In this document: one piece after another, positions 1 through 8,302 of the stretch
How the letters are laid out: every line of letters starts with the position of its first letter
Position numbering within the stretch: position 1 is the stretch's first letter
Origin: CADCWF01 sp903864575
GTDB lineage: Bacteria > Chloroflexota > Chloroflexia > Thermomicrobiales > UBA6265
DNA length: 38,957 bases
Assembly: GCA_040376155.1 (NCBI GenBank)
Contig: JBEIRG010000001.1
Location: 1-38,957 of the forward strand
Reading direction: 5' to 3'
Notes under the pieces: generated by a model
The model's input: only the letters and a program-made list of their open reading frames with translations
What the model was told of the DNA's origin: nothing
Databases searched by the model: none
Position numbers and translations under genes: made by a program

Positions 1-2
1 CC

Positions 3-1424
3 GCCACCCCCGGCCTCAATGACGCCCATGCCCACCCGATGATGGTCGGCGCGGCGCTGCTCGACCTCGACCTCTCGCCGGAGCGCAACGCGACCATCGC
101 GGACATCCTCGCCCTCGTTCGCGAGCGCGCTGCATCCCTCCCGCCCGGCACGTGGATCATCGGCCGCGGCTACGATGACGCCCGCCTCGCCGAAGGGCGC
201 AATCCCAACCGCTTCGACCTCGACCCCGTCGCCCCCGATCACCCCGTCCTGCTTTTCCGCATGTGCCATCACATCGGCGGCGCGAACTCGGCCGCGCTGC
301 GACTCGCGGGCATCTCCGCCGCAACCCCGGACCCCGACGGCGGCGTCTACGATCGCGACGAGCACGGCGAACCGATCGGCGTCCTCCGCGAGCATGCCCT
401 CGATTTCGTCCACGGCTTCGCCCCGGAGCCGGACGAGGACGGATTGATGGCCGCGATCGTCGCCGGGGGCCGCAGTTTCCTCGCATCAGGCGTCACCAGC
501 ACCGTCGAGGCAGGCATCCGCGAACCAAAGGAGATGCGCGCCTACCAGCGCCTCGCCGAGCGCGGAGAGCTCCCCGTCCGGACCTATCTGATGATGATGA
601 TCGACCAGACCCTCGACGCGCTCGCCAGTCTCGGCATCATCACCGGTTTCGGCGACGAGTGGCTCCGCATCGGCCCCGCGAAACTCTTCTCCGACGGCAG
701 CATCGGCGGCCACACCGCCCGGATGCTCTTGCCCTACGAGAACACGGAAACCGACATGGGGCTCTGGATGATGTCCCCGGACGACCTCAAGGCCAAGGTC
801 CTCCGCGCGCACATGGCGGGATTTCAGGTCGGCATTCACGCCATCGGCGACGCGGCAATCCAGCTCGTCCTCGACGCCTATCTCGAGGCTCAGCAGGCCG
901 CCCCCCGGCCCGACGCCCGCCACCGCATCGAACACTGCTCCATCGTGGACGACCACCTGCTGCGCCGGATCGCAGACCAGAAGGTGATCCCGATCCCCGG
1001 CACCAGCTTCCTCCGCCACTTCCGCGACTCCTACATCCGGAACCTCGGGGAGTGGCGCATCCAGCAGGCCTACGGGATGGCCTCGTTCGAACGCTTCGGC
1101 ATCATCGCAGCCGCCAGCACCGACGCCCCGGTCGTGCCCACCAACGCCGTCGCGGGCCTGCAGACGATGGTCACCCGAAAAGACATTCTCGGCCGCCCCT
1201 GCAACTCGGCCGAGGCGGTTCCGCTCGAACTCGCGCTCAAGGCCTACACCGTCAATGGCGCCTACGCCTCGTTCGAGGAGAAGCTCAAGGGCGCGCTGAA
1301 ACCCGGCATGCTGGGCGACGTCACGGTGTTCGAAACTGACATCTTCGCCATCGACCCCGACGACCTGCACGCGGTGAAGGTCGATTACACCATCAGCGAG
1401 GGCGGGGTGAGATACGCCCGATAG
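3..1424 (+). CDS. Amidohydrolase family 3 (YtcJ-like) protein, 5' end cut by the window
   Basis: Metal-dependent hydrolase of the amidohydrolase superfamily, YtcJ/amidohydrolase-3 type, probably a cytoplasmic enzyme cleaving an amide or related C-N bond; the substrate is unknown. The frame is already open at the window edge and reads GLNDAHAHP before the first ATG (39). That is the beta-strand-1 HxH metal motif (codons at 27-35), so the true start lies upstream. Later motifs fit the family: KLFSDGSIGG (about 690), HAIGD (about 838), HRIEHCS (about 922) and STDAP (about 1117). It is convergent with acdS, 103 bp away. The family call is secure; the substrate is not. Confidence 0.9.
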   Translation, partial: ATPGLNDAHAHPMMVGAALLDLDLSPERNATIADILALVRERAASLPPGTWIIGRGYDDARLAEGRNPNRFDLDPVAPDHPVLLFRMCHHIGGANSAALRLAGISAATPDPDGGVYDRDEHGEPIGVLREHALDFVHGFAPEPDEDGLMAAIVAGGRSFLASGVTSTVEAGIREPKEMRAYQRLAERGELPVRTYLMMMIDQTLDALASLGIITGFGDEWLRIGPAKLFSDGSIGGHTARMLLPYENTETDMGLWMMSPDDLKAKVLRAHMAGFQVGIHAIGDAAIQLVLDAYLEAQQAAPRPDARHRIEHCSIVDDHLLRRIADQKVIPIPGTSFLRHFRDSYIRNLGEWRIQQAYGMASFERFGIIAAASTDAPVVPTNAVAGLQTMVTRKDILGRPCNSAEAVPLELALKAYTVNGAYASFEEKLKGALKPGMLGDVTVFETDIFAIDPDDLHAVKVDYTISEGGVRYAR

Positions 1425-1448
1425 CAGGGCTTTCCACCATCAGCCCTC

Positions 1449-1516
1449 GGCTATCGGCAGAACGGGCGATTGCCGGACATTTCCGATGGCTGAACGCCGA
1501 TAGCTGAAAGCCGATA
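1449..1516. repeat. Short intergenic repeats between convergent genes
   Basis: Between two convergent stop codons lies a 14-bp unit present twice in tandem, GCTGAACGCCGATA at 1489 and GCTGAAAGCCGATA at 1503. An inverted partner, ggctatcggc, lies at 1449-1458. The inverted arms could form a weak hairpin that ends transcription from either side. There is no T-run, so a terminator role is only possible. Confidence 0.4.
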
Positions 1517-1527
1517 CCTGACAGCCC

Positions 1528-2544
1528 TCACCCCTTCCGGAACAGGAAGCTGTAGGCGTTGATCGCGGGAACGCCGCCGAGATGAGCGTAGAGCACGCGG
1601 GAGCCTGCAGGGAACTCGCCGTTCTTCGCCATCCGGATCATGGCGTCCATCGACTTCCCCTCATAGACCGGGTCGGTCATCATCGCCTCGAGGCGGGCGG
1701 AGGCGCGGATCGCGTCGAGCGTTCCGGAATTCGGCAGGCCGTACTCCGGGCCGCCGAACCGCTCGTCCAGCACCACATCCGCTTCCGTGATCTCGCGGCC
1801 CAACCCGACGAGATCGGCGGTATTCCGGGCGATGCGGAGGATCTGGTCCCGCGTCTGCGCAGGCTTCGCGGAGGCGTCGATGCCGATCACCCGATCCGCG
1901 CGGCCATCCGCGGCGAATCCGACGATCATCCCTGCCTGCGTGCTGCCTGTCACCGAGCAGACGACGACATAGTCGAACCGGAACCCCAGCTCCGCCTCCT
2001 GCGCCCGCACTTCCTCGGCGAATCCCACATACCCGAGCCCCCCCAGCGGGTGCTCCGACGCCCCCGCCGGGATCGGATAGGGCCGGCCGCCCGCCGCCCG
2101 GACTTCCGCCATCGCCTGCTCCCAGCTTGGACGGATGGCGATGTCGAATCCGGCATCGTCGAGGCGCACATCGGCTCCCATGATGCGGGACATTTCGATG
2201 TTGCCGACCCGGTCGTAAACCGCATCTGAGTAGTTCACCCAGTTTTCCTGCACCAGCACGGCCTTCAGGCCAAGATGCGCCGCGACCGCCGCCACCTGCC
2301 GCGTGTGGTTGCTCTGGATGCCGCCAATGGAGACGAGGGTGTCGGCGCCCTGCGCAAGGGCATCCGGCACGATGTACTCGAGCTTGCGCGTCTTGTTGCC
2401 GCCGAAGGCGAGACCGCTGTTGCAGTCGTCCCGCTTCGCCCAGAGTTCGACCTTCCCTCCACAATGCTCGGAGAGCCGCCGCAACGGTTGCACCGGAGTC
2501 GGGCCGAAGGTGAGCGGATAGCGCGGGAAGCGATCGAGATGCAT
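1528..2544 (-). CDS. acdS: 1-aminocyclopropane-1-carboxylate (ACC) deaminase
   Basis: PLP enzyme of the tryptophan-synthase-beta fold that splits ACC, the plant ethylene precursor, into 2-oxobutyrate and ammonia. The chosen ATG gives 338 residues, the usual length. It follows an AGGAG ribosome site five bases upstream. The PLP lysine is K51 in GGNKTRK and the catalytic S78 is in GGIQSN; Y268 and Y294 are present. E295 and L322, the two residues that separate true ACC deaminases from D-cysteine desulfhydrases (Ser/Thr there), are both in place. The frame is open 54 codons further upstream, but that stretch is not conserved. No AcdR-type regulator is nearby. The identification is very firm; the gene may have been acquired laterally. 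Confidence 0.97.
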   Translation of the reverse strand: MHLDRFPRYPLTFGPTPVQPLRRLSEHCGGKVELWAKRDDCNSGLAFGGNKTRKLEYIVPDALAQGADTLVSIGGIQSNHTRQVAAVAAHLGLKAVLVQENWVNYSDAVYDRVGNIEMSRIMGADVRLDDAGFDIAIRPSWEQAMAEVRAAGGRPYPIPAGASEHPLGGLGYVGFAEEVRAQEAELGFRFDYVVVCSVTGSTQAGMIVGFAADGRADRVIGIDASAKPAQTRDQILRIARNTADLVGLGREITEADVVLDERFGGPEYGLPNSGTLDAIRASARLEAMMTDPVYEGKSMDAMIRMAKNGEFPAGSRVLYAHLGGVPAINAYSFLFRKG

Positions 2545-2760
2545 GTCTGCTCCTGTGTGCGGCGCAAGGGTCACGCCGCGCCGTCGACGATCGGGTCCGG
2601 GCGTTGACCGGACCGGATTGTGCCGCAGGATCGGAGGTGTTGTCGCGTCGACGAGCCGGAACCCGTCAGTCGGCGTCGAATGCTCCTGCCTCCTACCGGG
2701 CATCAACTCCCGAGCTGGCCCGGGTCCCGGCCGCGATGCCGGAACCCGGGGCCGGGATGC

Positions 2761-3711
2761 TCACGCCGCAGCCGCCTCCGCCGCCGGGAGCGCGAACCCG
2801 ACGACATCCGACCCCGGCCCTGCAACCCAGAGCCGACCCCGGGCTGCCGCGATCGCCACCGGGTGGAACCCGGGAATCAGCGCGGTGACGCCCAGCACCG
2901 CGCCGCGGCCGTCCAGGTGGACGACCCGGTGATCCGCCCGCGTGGTGAGCGAGGCGACCGCAACATGGACGCGGCCCTCCTCGTCCACGGCAACGCCCGT
3001 GGCCGCGGCGTTCGGCCCCGCCGCCGGACTGCCGAGCGGCTCCGCCTCGTCGTCGGCAATGCGGTACAGACGGCCATTCAGCCCGGAGATGGCCCACGCC
3101 TCTGCCCCGGCGCCGAGCGCCACGGCGCTTGGCTGCGGAACCTCGCAGCGGCGGTTCCGCGTCAGGGCTACCGCCCCGAGCCACTCGCCATCCTCGGTGA
3201 ATCGGGCCAACCCGCCAATGGCGTGGCGGCTGTCCGCCACGAGCAGCAGGCCATCGCGCGCCGCAACGGCGGACGGCGCGCCGGGCGTCCGGTCGCCTCC
3301 CGGCCCGAAGCAGCCCGGAAGCAGGGTCATCGTCCGTTCCACGCGGAGATCGGCCCCGCGCAGGACCAACCGGCCCGCCCGCGGGTCCGCGATCCACGTC
3401 GAGCAGCCATCGTCCCCCGCCACGCACATCGCGGAGGCTCCCACACTGCGGCAGGCCGAACCGCTGGCCACCGCGAGGACCCTCCCCGTCCCATCGAGCC
3501 GGGTCACCTGCCCGGTCTCGCTGGAGACGAAGGCAAGCGCGCCGTCCACGTGGGCGGCGATCCGGCACCCACGCCCGGTGACGTCACCGATTCCCGGCCA
3601 CCACTCGACGAGGCGCGACCACCCCTCGTCCGGCCGCTGCCTCAGCCGCACCAGCGCGGACTCGCCCGCCGCGACCGCCGAGACGCCGACTCGATCCATC
3701 GCAACCGCCAT
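2761..3711 (-). CDS. Beta-propeller-like protein of unknown function
   Basis: A 316-residue protein of repeated short strands with DGTGRVLAVA-, DEEGRVHVAV- and GRLWVAGPG-type turns, resembling NHL/SMP-type beta-propellers. No signal peptide or catalytic motif is evident. The start at 3711 was chosen because GGGAGG lies seven bases upstream; an upstream GTG at 3762 has no good ribosome site. A strong sigma70-type promoter lies at 3886-3914. acdS starts 216 bp downstream on the same strand, so co-transcription is possible. Role unknown; this could be a sugar-lactone or sensor-type propeller. Confidence 0.65.
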   Translation of the reverse strand: MAVAMDRVGVSAVAAGESALVRLRQRPDEGWSRLVEWWPGIGDVTGRGCRIAAHVDGALAFVSSETGQVTRLDGTGRVLAVASGSACRSVGASAMCVAGDDGCSTWIADPRAGRLVLRGADLRVERTMTLLPGCFGPGGDRTPGAPSAVAARDGLLLVADSRHAIGGLARFTEDGEWLGAVALTRNRRCEVPQPSAVALGAGAEAWAISGLNGRLYRIADDEAEPLGSPAAGPNAAATGVAVDEEGRVHVAVASLTTRADHRVVHLDGRGAVLGVTALIPGFHPVAIAAARGRLWVAGPGSDVVGFALPAAEAAAA

Positions 3712-4158
3712 GACGAAACCTCCCGCCCGTGACTGGGCATAAGCCGCCCGTTCGATGGACACACTCGTCCCTCGTCTGGCGGTCGTGGTTCTTCGTCATA
3801 GGTGGTGAAGCTGATAGTGTCCGCGCGGTGGCGGTAGAGGATGCGCGGCCTCCGGAATTGGTCACGGAGTGATGACGCGACTCGGATCATACGGATTGTC
3901 GGATCTCTTGTCAAGCGTCTTTACTGGCCTCGGCTGACCTTCGGTGTCGATGTCGTCCGGGTCGCCAGGACGCCGCCTCTCGTGAAAGCAGCCTGGAACG
4001 CCAGGATCCACCCGCCCGCCGGGTGACGATGCGCTCCGGAGACCGGTCACGATCGACGGACCGGGCGATGTCGCCGCGCCACCACATCCCCATCCTGTGC
4101 CACAATCGATGCCATGCCGCGCCGATCTGCCGCCCGACCACGGAGAACCGCCCTGTCC
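3712..4158. other. Divergent intergenic region
   Basis: About 450 bp between the minus-strand propeller gene and plus-strand pxpBC, less GC-rich than the genes around it near 3770-3920. It holds one good minus-strand promoter (3886-3914). No convincing plus-strand promoter was recognised. A long open frame on the minus strand here is the antisense shadow of pxpBC. Confidence 0.5.
3886..3914 (-). promoter_or_regulatory. Sigma70-type promoter for the propeller gene
   Basis: On the minus strand, TTGACA (3914-3909), a 17-base spacer, then TATGAT (3891-3886). This is a near-consensus vegetative promoter reading toward the gene that starts at 3711, with a leader of roughly 170 bases. Confidence 0.7.
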
Positions 4159-6069
4159 ATGACGCGCGCCAATCACCATGCCGACCTCGACATCCTGCCC
4201 CTCGCGGAATCGGCCTTGTTGCTCCTGCTGGGCGACCGGATCGCGCCGGAGACGAACCTCCGCGCCCTCGGTCTCGCCGCCGCCATCGAGCAGGCGCATC
4301 TCCCCGGCGTGATCGACGTCGTACCCTCCTATGTCACCGTGCTGATCGGCTTCGACGTGGAGCAGACGGACGGCGACACGGTCGCCGCCGCGATCCGCGC
4401 CATCGCCGCGACCATTGGCGACGCCCCGGACCTGCCCTCCCGCGAACGCGCCATCCCGGTCCATTACGGCGGGCACTTCGGTCCCGACCTCGATGACGTT
4501 GCCGCCCATACCGGGCTCACGCCCGAGGAGATCATCGCCCTGCACGCGGCGACGGAGTATCGCGTCGCCTGCATGGGCTTCTGCCCCGGATTCGCCTACC
4601 TCATCGGCCTGCCGGACGCCCTCGCCACGCCTCGTCGCTCCTCCCCGCGAACGCGGGTCCCGCGAGGATCGGTGGCGATCGGCGGCGCCCAGACCGGGGT
4701 GTACGCCCTGGACACTCCCGGCGGATGGAACATCATCGGCCACACCGACACCCGCATGTTCGACCCGGAGCGCGAGGATCCCTTTTTCCTCAACCCCGGC
4801 GACCGGGTCCGCTTCGTTCCCGTTCCCGAGGATCAGCCCACCGCGACGCAATCGCCTGCCCGAACCAGCGATGCCCATTCGAGCGACTCCATCCCGGATC
4901 GCGCCCGCCGCCTCACCATCCTCTCCCCCGGCGCGCTCTCGACCGTGCAAGACCTCGGCAGGCCGGGTCTGATGCGCCTCGGCGTCACCCCCGGCGGCGC
5001 GCTGGACCGGCGCGCGCTCATCCTCGGCAACCGCCTGCTCGGCAATGATCCCGGCGCAGCCGCCATCGAGTGCGCAATGGCCGGACCGGCCATCCGGTTC
5101 GACGCCCCCGCCCTCATCGCCATCACCGGCGCGGACCTCGGTCCGCGGCTGAACGGCGAAGAACTCCCGCGCTGGGAACCGGCCGCTGTGGAACCGGGCG
5201 ATCTGCTGACCTTCATCCACCCCGTCCGCCCCGGGAGCGGGCTGCGCAGCTTCGTGTGCATCGACGGCGGAATCGCCATTGCACCCGTCATGGGCAGCAG
5301 GAGCACCGACCTTTTCGGGCGCATCGGCGGCGTCGGGGGCAAGGCCCTCGCGGCGGGGGATGCCCTGCCACTCGGCGACCCCGCGCCGGATCACGAGGCC
5401 GTGCTGCGACGCCGCCTCGTGATCCCCGCGCCGAGGCCAAACGACGGTTTGCCCTTCCGCGCCGTCCTCGGCCCGCAGGATGACCGCTTCACCGCCGGGG
5501 GAATCGAAACCTTTTTCTCCGCCCCATTCGCCGTCACGCCCCGCTCCGACCGGATGGGGTTGCGACTGGCCGGCGAGCCCGTCACCCACTCGCGCGGCGC
5601 GGACACCATCAGCGAGGGCATCGCGGCCGGCGCGGTGCAGGTTCCCGGCGACGGTCAGCCCATCGTGCTCCTTCCGGCCCGGCAGACGGTCGGCGGCTAC
5701 CCGAAAATCGCGACCGTCATCGGCGCGGATCTCGACCGCCTCGGCCAACTTGCGCCGGGCGACATCCTCCGCTTCGAGCGGGTCGATCCCGCTGCCGCGC
5801 GGGCGGCGACGCTCGCCTCCCGCGCCCTGCTCGGACCGGATTCGGTGCGCGAATTGCCGCGAAGCTTCGTGCTCCGCCCCGGTCTCCGGGCCGAGACCTC
5901 AGGGTGGGATGACGGCGCTGCCGAGCGGATCATCGACGCGGCGAGAGCAGCCGGAATCGAGCAGATTCGCGTCTCCGCCCCCGGTGTCACGGCCCGGATC
6001 GACCTCGCGCCGAGCCTCCCCGCCCTGCTGGCGGAAGCACTCGATGCCCTGACCGGACGCGACACCTGA
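4159..6069 (+). CDS. pxpBC: 5-oxoprolinase subunit B/C fusion (PxpB-PxpC)
   Basis: Fusion of the two KipI/KipA-type subunits of the ATP-dependent 5-oxoprolinase PxpABC, which opens 5-oxoproline to glutamate. Residues about 10-225 are the PxpB/KipI domain (CMGFCPGFAYLIGL, then RVPRGSVAIGG and TPGGWNIIGHT). A linker near 230-250 leads to the PxpC/KipA domain, which starts at LSPGALSTVQDLGRPG and includes TPGGALDRRA, PARQTVGGYPK and GDILRFE. About 80 extra residues follow the usual end. The start at 4159 sits after GGAGAA; an in-frame ATG at 4114 is an alternative. The third subunit, PxpA (LamB/YcsF), is not in the window. Urea/allophanate-type biotin carboxylase domains are absent, which favours oxoprolinase over urea amidolyase. 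Confidence 0.9.
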   Translation: MTRANHHADLDILPLAESALLLLLGDRIAPETNLRALGLAAAIEQAHLPGVIDVVPSYVTVLIGFDVEQTDGDTVAAAIRAIAATIGDAPDLPSRERAIPVHYGGHFGPDLDDVAAHTGLTPEEIIALHAATEYRVACMGFCPGFAYLIGLPDALATPRRSSPRTRVPRGSVAIGGAQTGVYALDTPGGWNIIGHTDTRMFDPEREDPFFLNPGDRVRFVPVPEDQPTATQSPARTSDAHSSDSIPDRARRLTILSPGALSTVQDLGRPGLMRLGVTPGGALDRRALILGNRLLGNDPGAAAIECAMAGPAIRFDAPALIAITGADLGPRLNGEELPRWEPAAVEPGDLLTFIHPVRPGSGLRSFVCIDGGIAIAPVMGSRSTDLFGRIGGVGGKALAAGDALPLGDPAPDHEAVLRRRLVIPAPRPNDGLPFRAVLGPQDDRFTAGGIETFFSAPFAVTPRSDRMGLRLAGEPVTHSRGADTISEGIAAGAVQVPGDGQPIVLLPARQTVGGYPKIATVIGADLDRLGQLAPGDILRFERVDPAAARAATLASRALLGPDSVRELPRSFVLRPGLRAETSGWDDGAAERIIDAARAAGIEQIRVSAPGVTARIDLAPSLPALLAEALDALTGRDT

Positions 6070-6134
6070 CCACTTCTCCCAATTCCGGCGGCGTGCTACA
6101 CTCACGGTCGCTGGAACGCGATTTCGCGTCGTCC

Positions 6135-6208
6135 GGCGCCATAGCCAAGCGGTAAGGCACGGGTCTGCAAAACCCTGATCGGCGGTTCGAATCCGCCTGG
6201 CGCCTCCA
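6135..6208 (+). tRNA. tRNA-Cys (anticodon GCA)
   Basis: Full cloverleaf. The acceptor stem is ggcgcca/tggcgcc, the D stem gcc/ggc, the anticodon loop ctgcaaa with GCA at 6167-6169, and the T arm ggcgg-ttcgaat-ccgcc. The discriminator is U73, a known identity element of tRNA-Cys, and CCA is encoded. The outermost anticodon-stem pair (6160/6176) is a C-U mismatch. Confidence 0.97.
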
Positions 6209-6211
6209 AAA

Positions 6212-6233
6212 GGCGGTCCCCATGTGGACCGCC
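6212..6233 (+). terminator. Hairpin directly after tRNA-Cys
   Basis: Perfect 8-bp stem ggcggtcc/ggaccgcc with a six-base loop, beginning four bases after the encoded CCA. There is no U-run behind it, so it may act as a transcription end or as a 3' processing signal for the tRNA. Confidence 0.5.
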
Positions 6234-6273
6234 GTCGGTGTTCCCGACTGGCCGCAACCGGGGAACCGCCGCA

Positions 6274-6846
6274 ATGCATCGCGAACCACCCCATACCGTC
6301 ACTCTCGCCAGCCGTCGCGGCTTCGACGGCAAGCATCTTCGCCTGCGGGTGGACGATGTGCGACTTCCCTCCGGCCGCGAGAGCGTCCGCGAGGTCCTGG
6401 AGCACCCCGGCTCGGTCGCCATCGTCGCGGTGACAGACGACGGATGCGTCGTCATGATGCGGCAGTTTCACCACTGTATCGACAGGACCCTGCTCGGTCT
6501 CCCGGCAGGCACGCGGGAACCGGGCGAACCAGCCATCGAAACCGCTCGCCGCGAACTGCTGGAGGAAACGGGGTACGAGGCGGCGCACCTCTCGCCCCTG
6601 CTCGGCTACTACTCCTCCCCCGGCATTACCAACGAGCGGATGGAGCTCTTTCTCGCCACCGGTTGCCGTCCCGTCGGCGACGTCGCCAATGAAGACGAAT
6701 CCATCGTGCTGGAGCGCGTTCCCATCGCGGAGATCGCGAGCCTCGTCGAACCCGGCGCGGCGTGGGTCGAGGACGGCAAGACGATGATCGGACTGCTCCA
6801 GCTGTTGCGCCTCGCAGGCGACCCGCCGCGCCTGCCCATCGAGTAG
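6274..6846 (+). CDS. NUDIX hydrolase, ADP-ribose pyrophosphatase type
   Basis: A 190-residue NUDIX hydrolase. The Nudix box runs from G79 to about Y101 (GTREPGE...RRELLEETGY) and matches GX5EX7REUXEEXGU fully. The preceding LPAG and the following LGYYSSPGITNE region are typical of ADP-ribose/sugar-nucleotide pyrophosphatases (NudF group), which hydrolyse ADP-ribose to AMP and ribose-5-phosphate. The start at 6274 follows a weak GGGGAA. It ends four bases before the next gene, so the two form an operon with the cell-wall amidase. The class is firm; the exact substrate is inferred. Confidence 0.9.
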   Translation: MHREPPHTVTLASRRGFDGKHLRLRVDDVRLPSGRESVREVLEHPGSVAIVAVTDDGCVVMMRQFHHCIDRTLLGLPAGTREPGEPAIETARRELLEETGYEAAHLSPLLGYYSSPGITNERMELFLATGCRPVGDVANEDESIVLERVPIAEIASLVEPGAAWVEDGKTMIGLLQLLRLAGDPPRLPIE

Positions 6847-6850
6847 ACAC

Positions 6851-7582
6851 GTGACGGACCCGCCACACACCAAGCGGCGACGTGCCGTCCCGCTGCCGCT
6901 GGTGATCGCCCTGGTGCTTGCGACCGCGGCCATCGCCGTCGTCGTCCTCTGGCTGCGCGGCCCCTCCGCGCAATGCCCGGTTCCCAGGGCCGATGTCGTC
7001 CTGGATCCTGGCCACGGCGGCGAGGAACCGGGCGCGGCGAACCCCGCCTTCGGGATCGTCGAGCGCGATCTCAACCTCGATACCGCCAACCGCACCGCCG
7101 CCCTGTTGCGAGATCGCGGCCTGATCGTCGCCCTCACCCGCGAGGACAACGTGACCGGCATGAGCACCTGGCAGCGCGGCCGCATCGCCAACGCCTGCAA
7201 CGCCCGCGTCTTCGTCTCGGTCCACCACAACAGCGTCTCGGACCCCGTCCCGAACCACGTCCTCACCCTCTACGCGGATGCAAGCGACATCCCCTTCGCG
7301 CAGGCGATGGAGGACGCAATGGCCGCATCGCTGGCGACGGGGAACATCTACGACGGCGGGCTGCGCCAACTCCGCAATGGCGGGATGATCGCGGCGAAGA
7401 TGCCGGCGGCCCTCGTGGAACCGGTCTTTCTCTCCAACCCGGAGGAGGCGGCCCGCCTCGCCGCCCCGGACGGCGCGCGCCGCCAGCAGATCGCAGCCGC
7501 CATTGCCGCCGGGATAACAGGATGGCTCGAGGATCACGGCGGGATCGCATCGCCCGTCCCGGCATCCCCGGTTGCCCGCTGA
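6851..7582 (+). CDS. N-acetylmuramoyl-L-alanine amidase (amidase_3), membrane-anchored
   Basis: Zinc amidase that cuts the bond between muramic acid and the stem peptide of peptidoglycan. It starts with GTG four bases after the NUDIX stop. A positively charged N-terminus precedes a transmembrane anchor or uncleaved signal at residues 14-35, so the catalytic domain faces outward. Zinc ligands and catalytic residues are visible: H55 in DPGHGG, E71 in VERDLN, H125 in VSVHHNS and E190 in EPVFLSN. The 243 residues match a lone amidase_3 domain without binding repeats. Confidence 0.93.
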   Translation: MTDPPHTKRRRAVPLPLVIALVLATAAIAVVVLWLRGPSAQCPVPRADVVLDPGHGGEEPGAANPAFGIVERDLNLDTANRTAALLRDRGLIVALTREDNVTGMSTWQRGRIANACNARVFVSVHHNSVSDPVPNHVLTLYADASDIPFAQAMEDAMAASLATGNIYDGGLRQLRNGGMIAAKMPAALVEPVFLSNPEEAARLAAPDGARRQQIAAAIAAGITGWLEDHGGIASPVPASPVAR

Positions 7583-7990
7583 TCGCCACACCCGGGACGC
7601 GCCATGCGCCCGCGCGGGCTCGCCTGGGATGACCGCTCCGTTCCGGGGGTCTCCGGGCGAGCTATCGGCGCAGGATCCTTCCCGTCCCGTGCTCGCCTCG
7701 CGGTAGCGCCGGCGCCGCGGCCACCGTTCTCCGGCCACGCTGCTTGGCGGCGGCGGTGCCGCCCACCGTGGCAGCCACCAGCCCGGCAACCGTGGCCTTG
7801 ATCCCCGCCCTGCGGTCGGGCGCCTCACCCAAGGCAAAGGTCACGCGGTCGAATTCGTTGCGAACCGTTCCCTCAACTCCAATCCGTCATCCCAGCTTCG
7901 GCAGCGATCGGAATCTGATCGCAGTCCGGTTGTTCGTTGTCATGTTCCAACAACGATGATGCCTGCACGGGTGATGCCCGGGAAATCCGG
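7583..7990. other. Intergenic region between convergent units
   Basis: About 400 bp between the amidase gene and azlD, which point toward each other. Apart from a possible secreted-protein relic on the minus strand (7662-7859), I see only a weak 7-bp stem, tcgttgt/acaacga, near 7933-7960. No confident gene or promoter. Confidence 0.5.
7662..7859 (-). pseudogene. Possible relic of a Tat-type secreted protein leader
   Basis: The minus strand reads NEFDRVTFALGEAPDRR and then a hydrophobic stretch LVAATVGGTAAA before a basic tail and a TAG at 7664. This layout, FDxxTxxL.....RR followed by an Ala/Gly-rich segment, matches the leader of the Cys-rich protein that starts at 13395. No ATG precedes it in frame (GTG at 7844 is the first start), and no mature domain follows. 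It looks like a broken or minimal gene. Low confidence. Confidence 0.3.
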
Positions 7991-8302
7991 CTAGGTTCCA
8001 GCCAGCCGCAGCGCCGCGAAGGCCAGCATTCCCGCCAACAGGCCGAGCCACAGCCGGCTCGTCCTGAGAATCAGCACGCCGCATACCACTGCGGCAAGGA
8101 CTCGGGCAGGCGGGGCCGTGCCCGACACGAGATCGGGCACCGAGAGCGCGGCGAATGCTGCCACCGGCACCATCCGAAGAAAACGGTCGAAGAATGGCGG
8201 AATCTCCCGCCCGGCCAGCGAAAAGCCAGCCACCCGGCTCGCGTAGGTGAGCAGAGCGCAGGCAAGAATCAGGGCCAGCCCACCCGACACGCCGTCAGCC
8301 AC
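7991..8302 (-). CDS. azlD: AzlD-type branched-chain amino-acid exporter subunit
   Basis: Small integral membrane protein of the AzlD family. With AzlC it forms an exporter of branched-chain amino acids and analogues such as azaleucine. The 103 residues carry about four hydrophobic segments with the family pattern LTYASRVAGF near the N-terminus. The GTG start at 8302 overlaps the azlC stop by eight bases, which implies translational coupling; a second GTG at 8290 is possible. The length suits the family. Confidence 0.88.
   Translation of the reverse strand: MADGVSGGLALILACALLTYASRVAGFSLAGREIPPFFDRFLRMVPVAAFAALSVPDLVSGTAPPARVLAAVVCGVLILRTSRLWLGLLAGMLAFAALRLAGT

Noticed and set aside
1528..2544. 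D-cysteine desulfhydrase
   Set aside because: E295 and L322 are those of ACC deaminase, not the Ser/Thr pair of the desulfhydrase.
3862..5748. 628-codon open frame on the minus strand
   Set aside because: Mirror of pxpBC; composition is Gly/Asp/Glu/Arg-rich with no motif.
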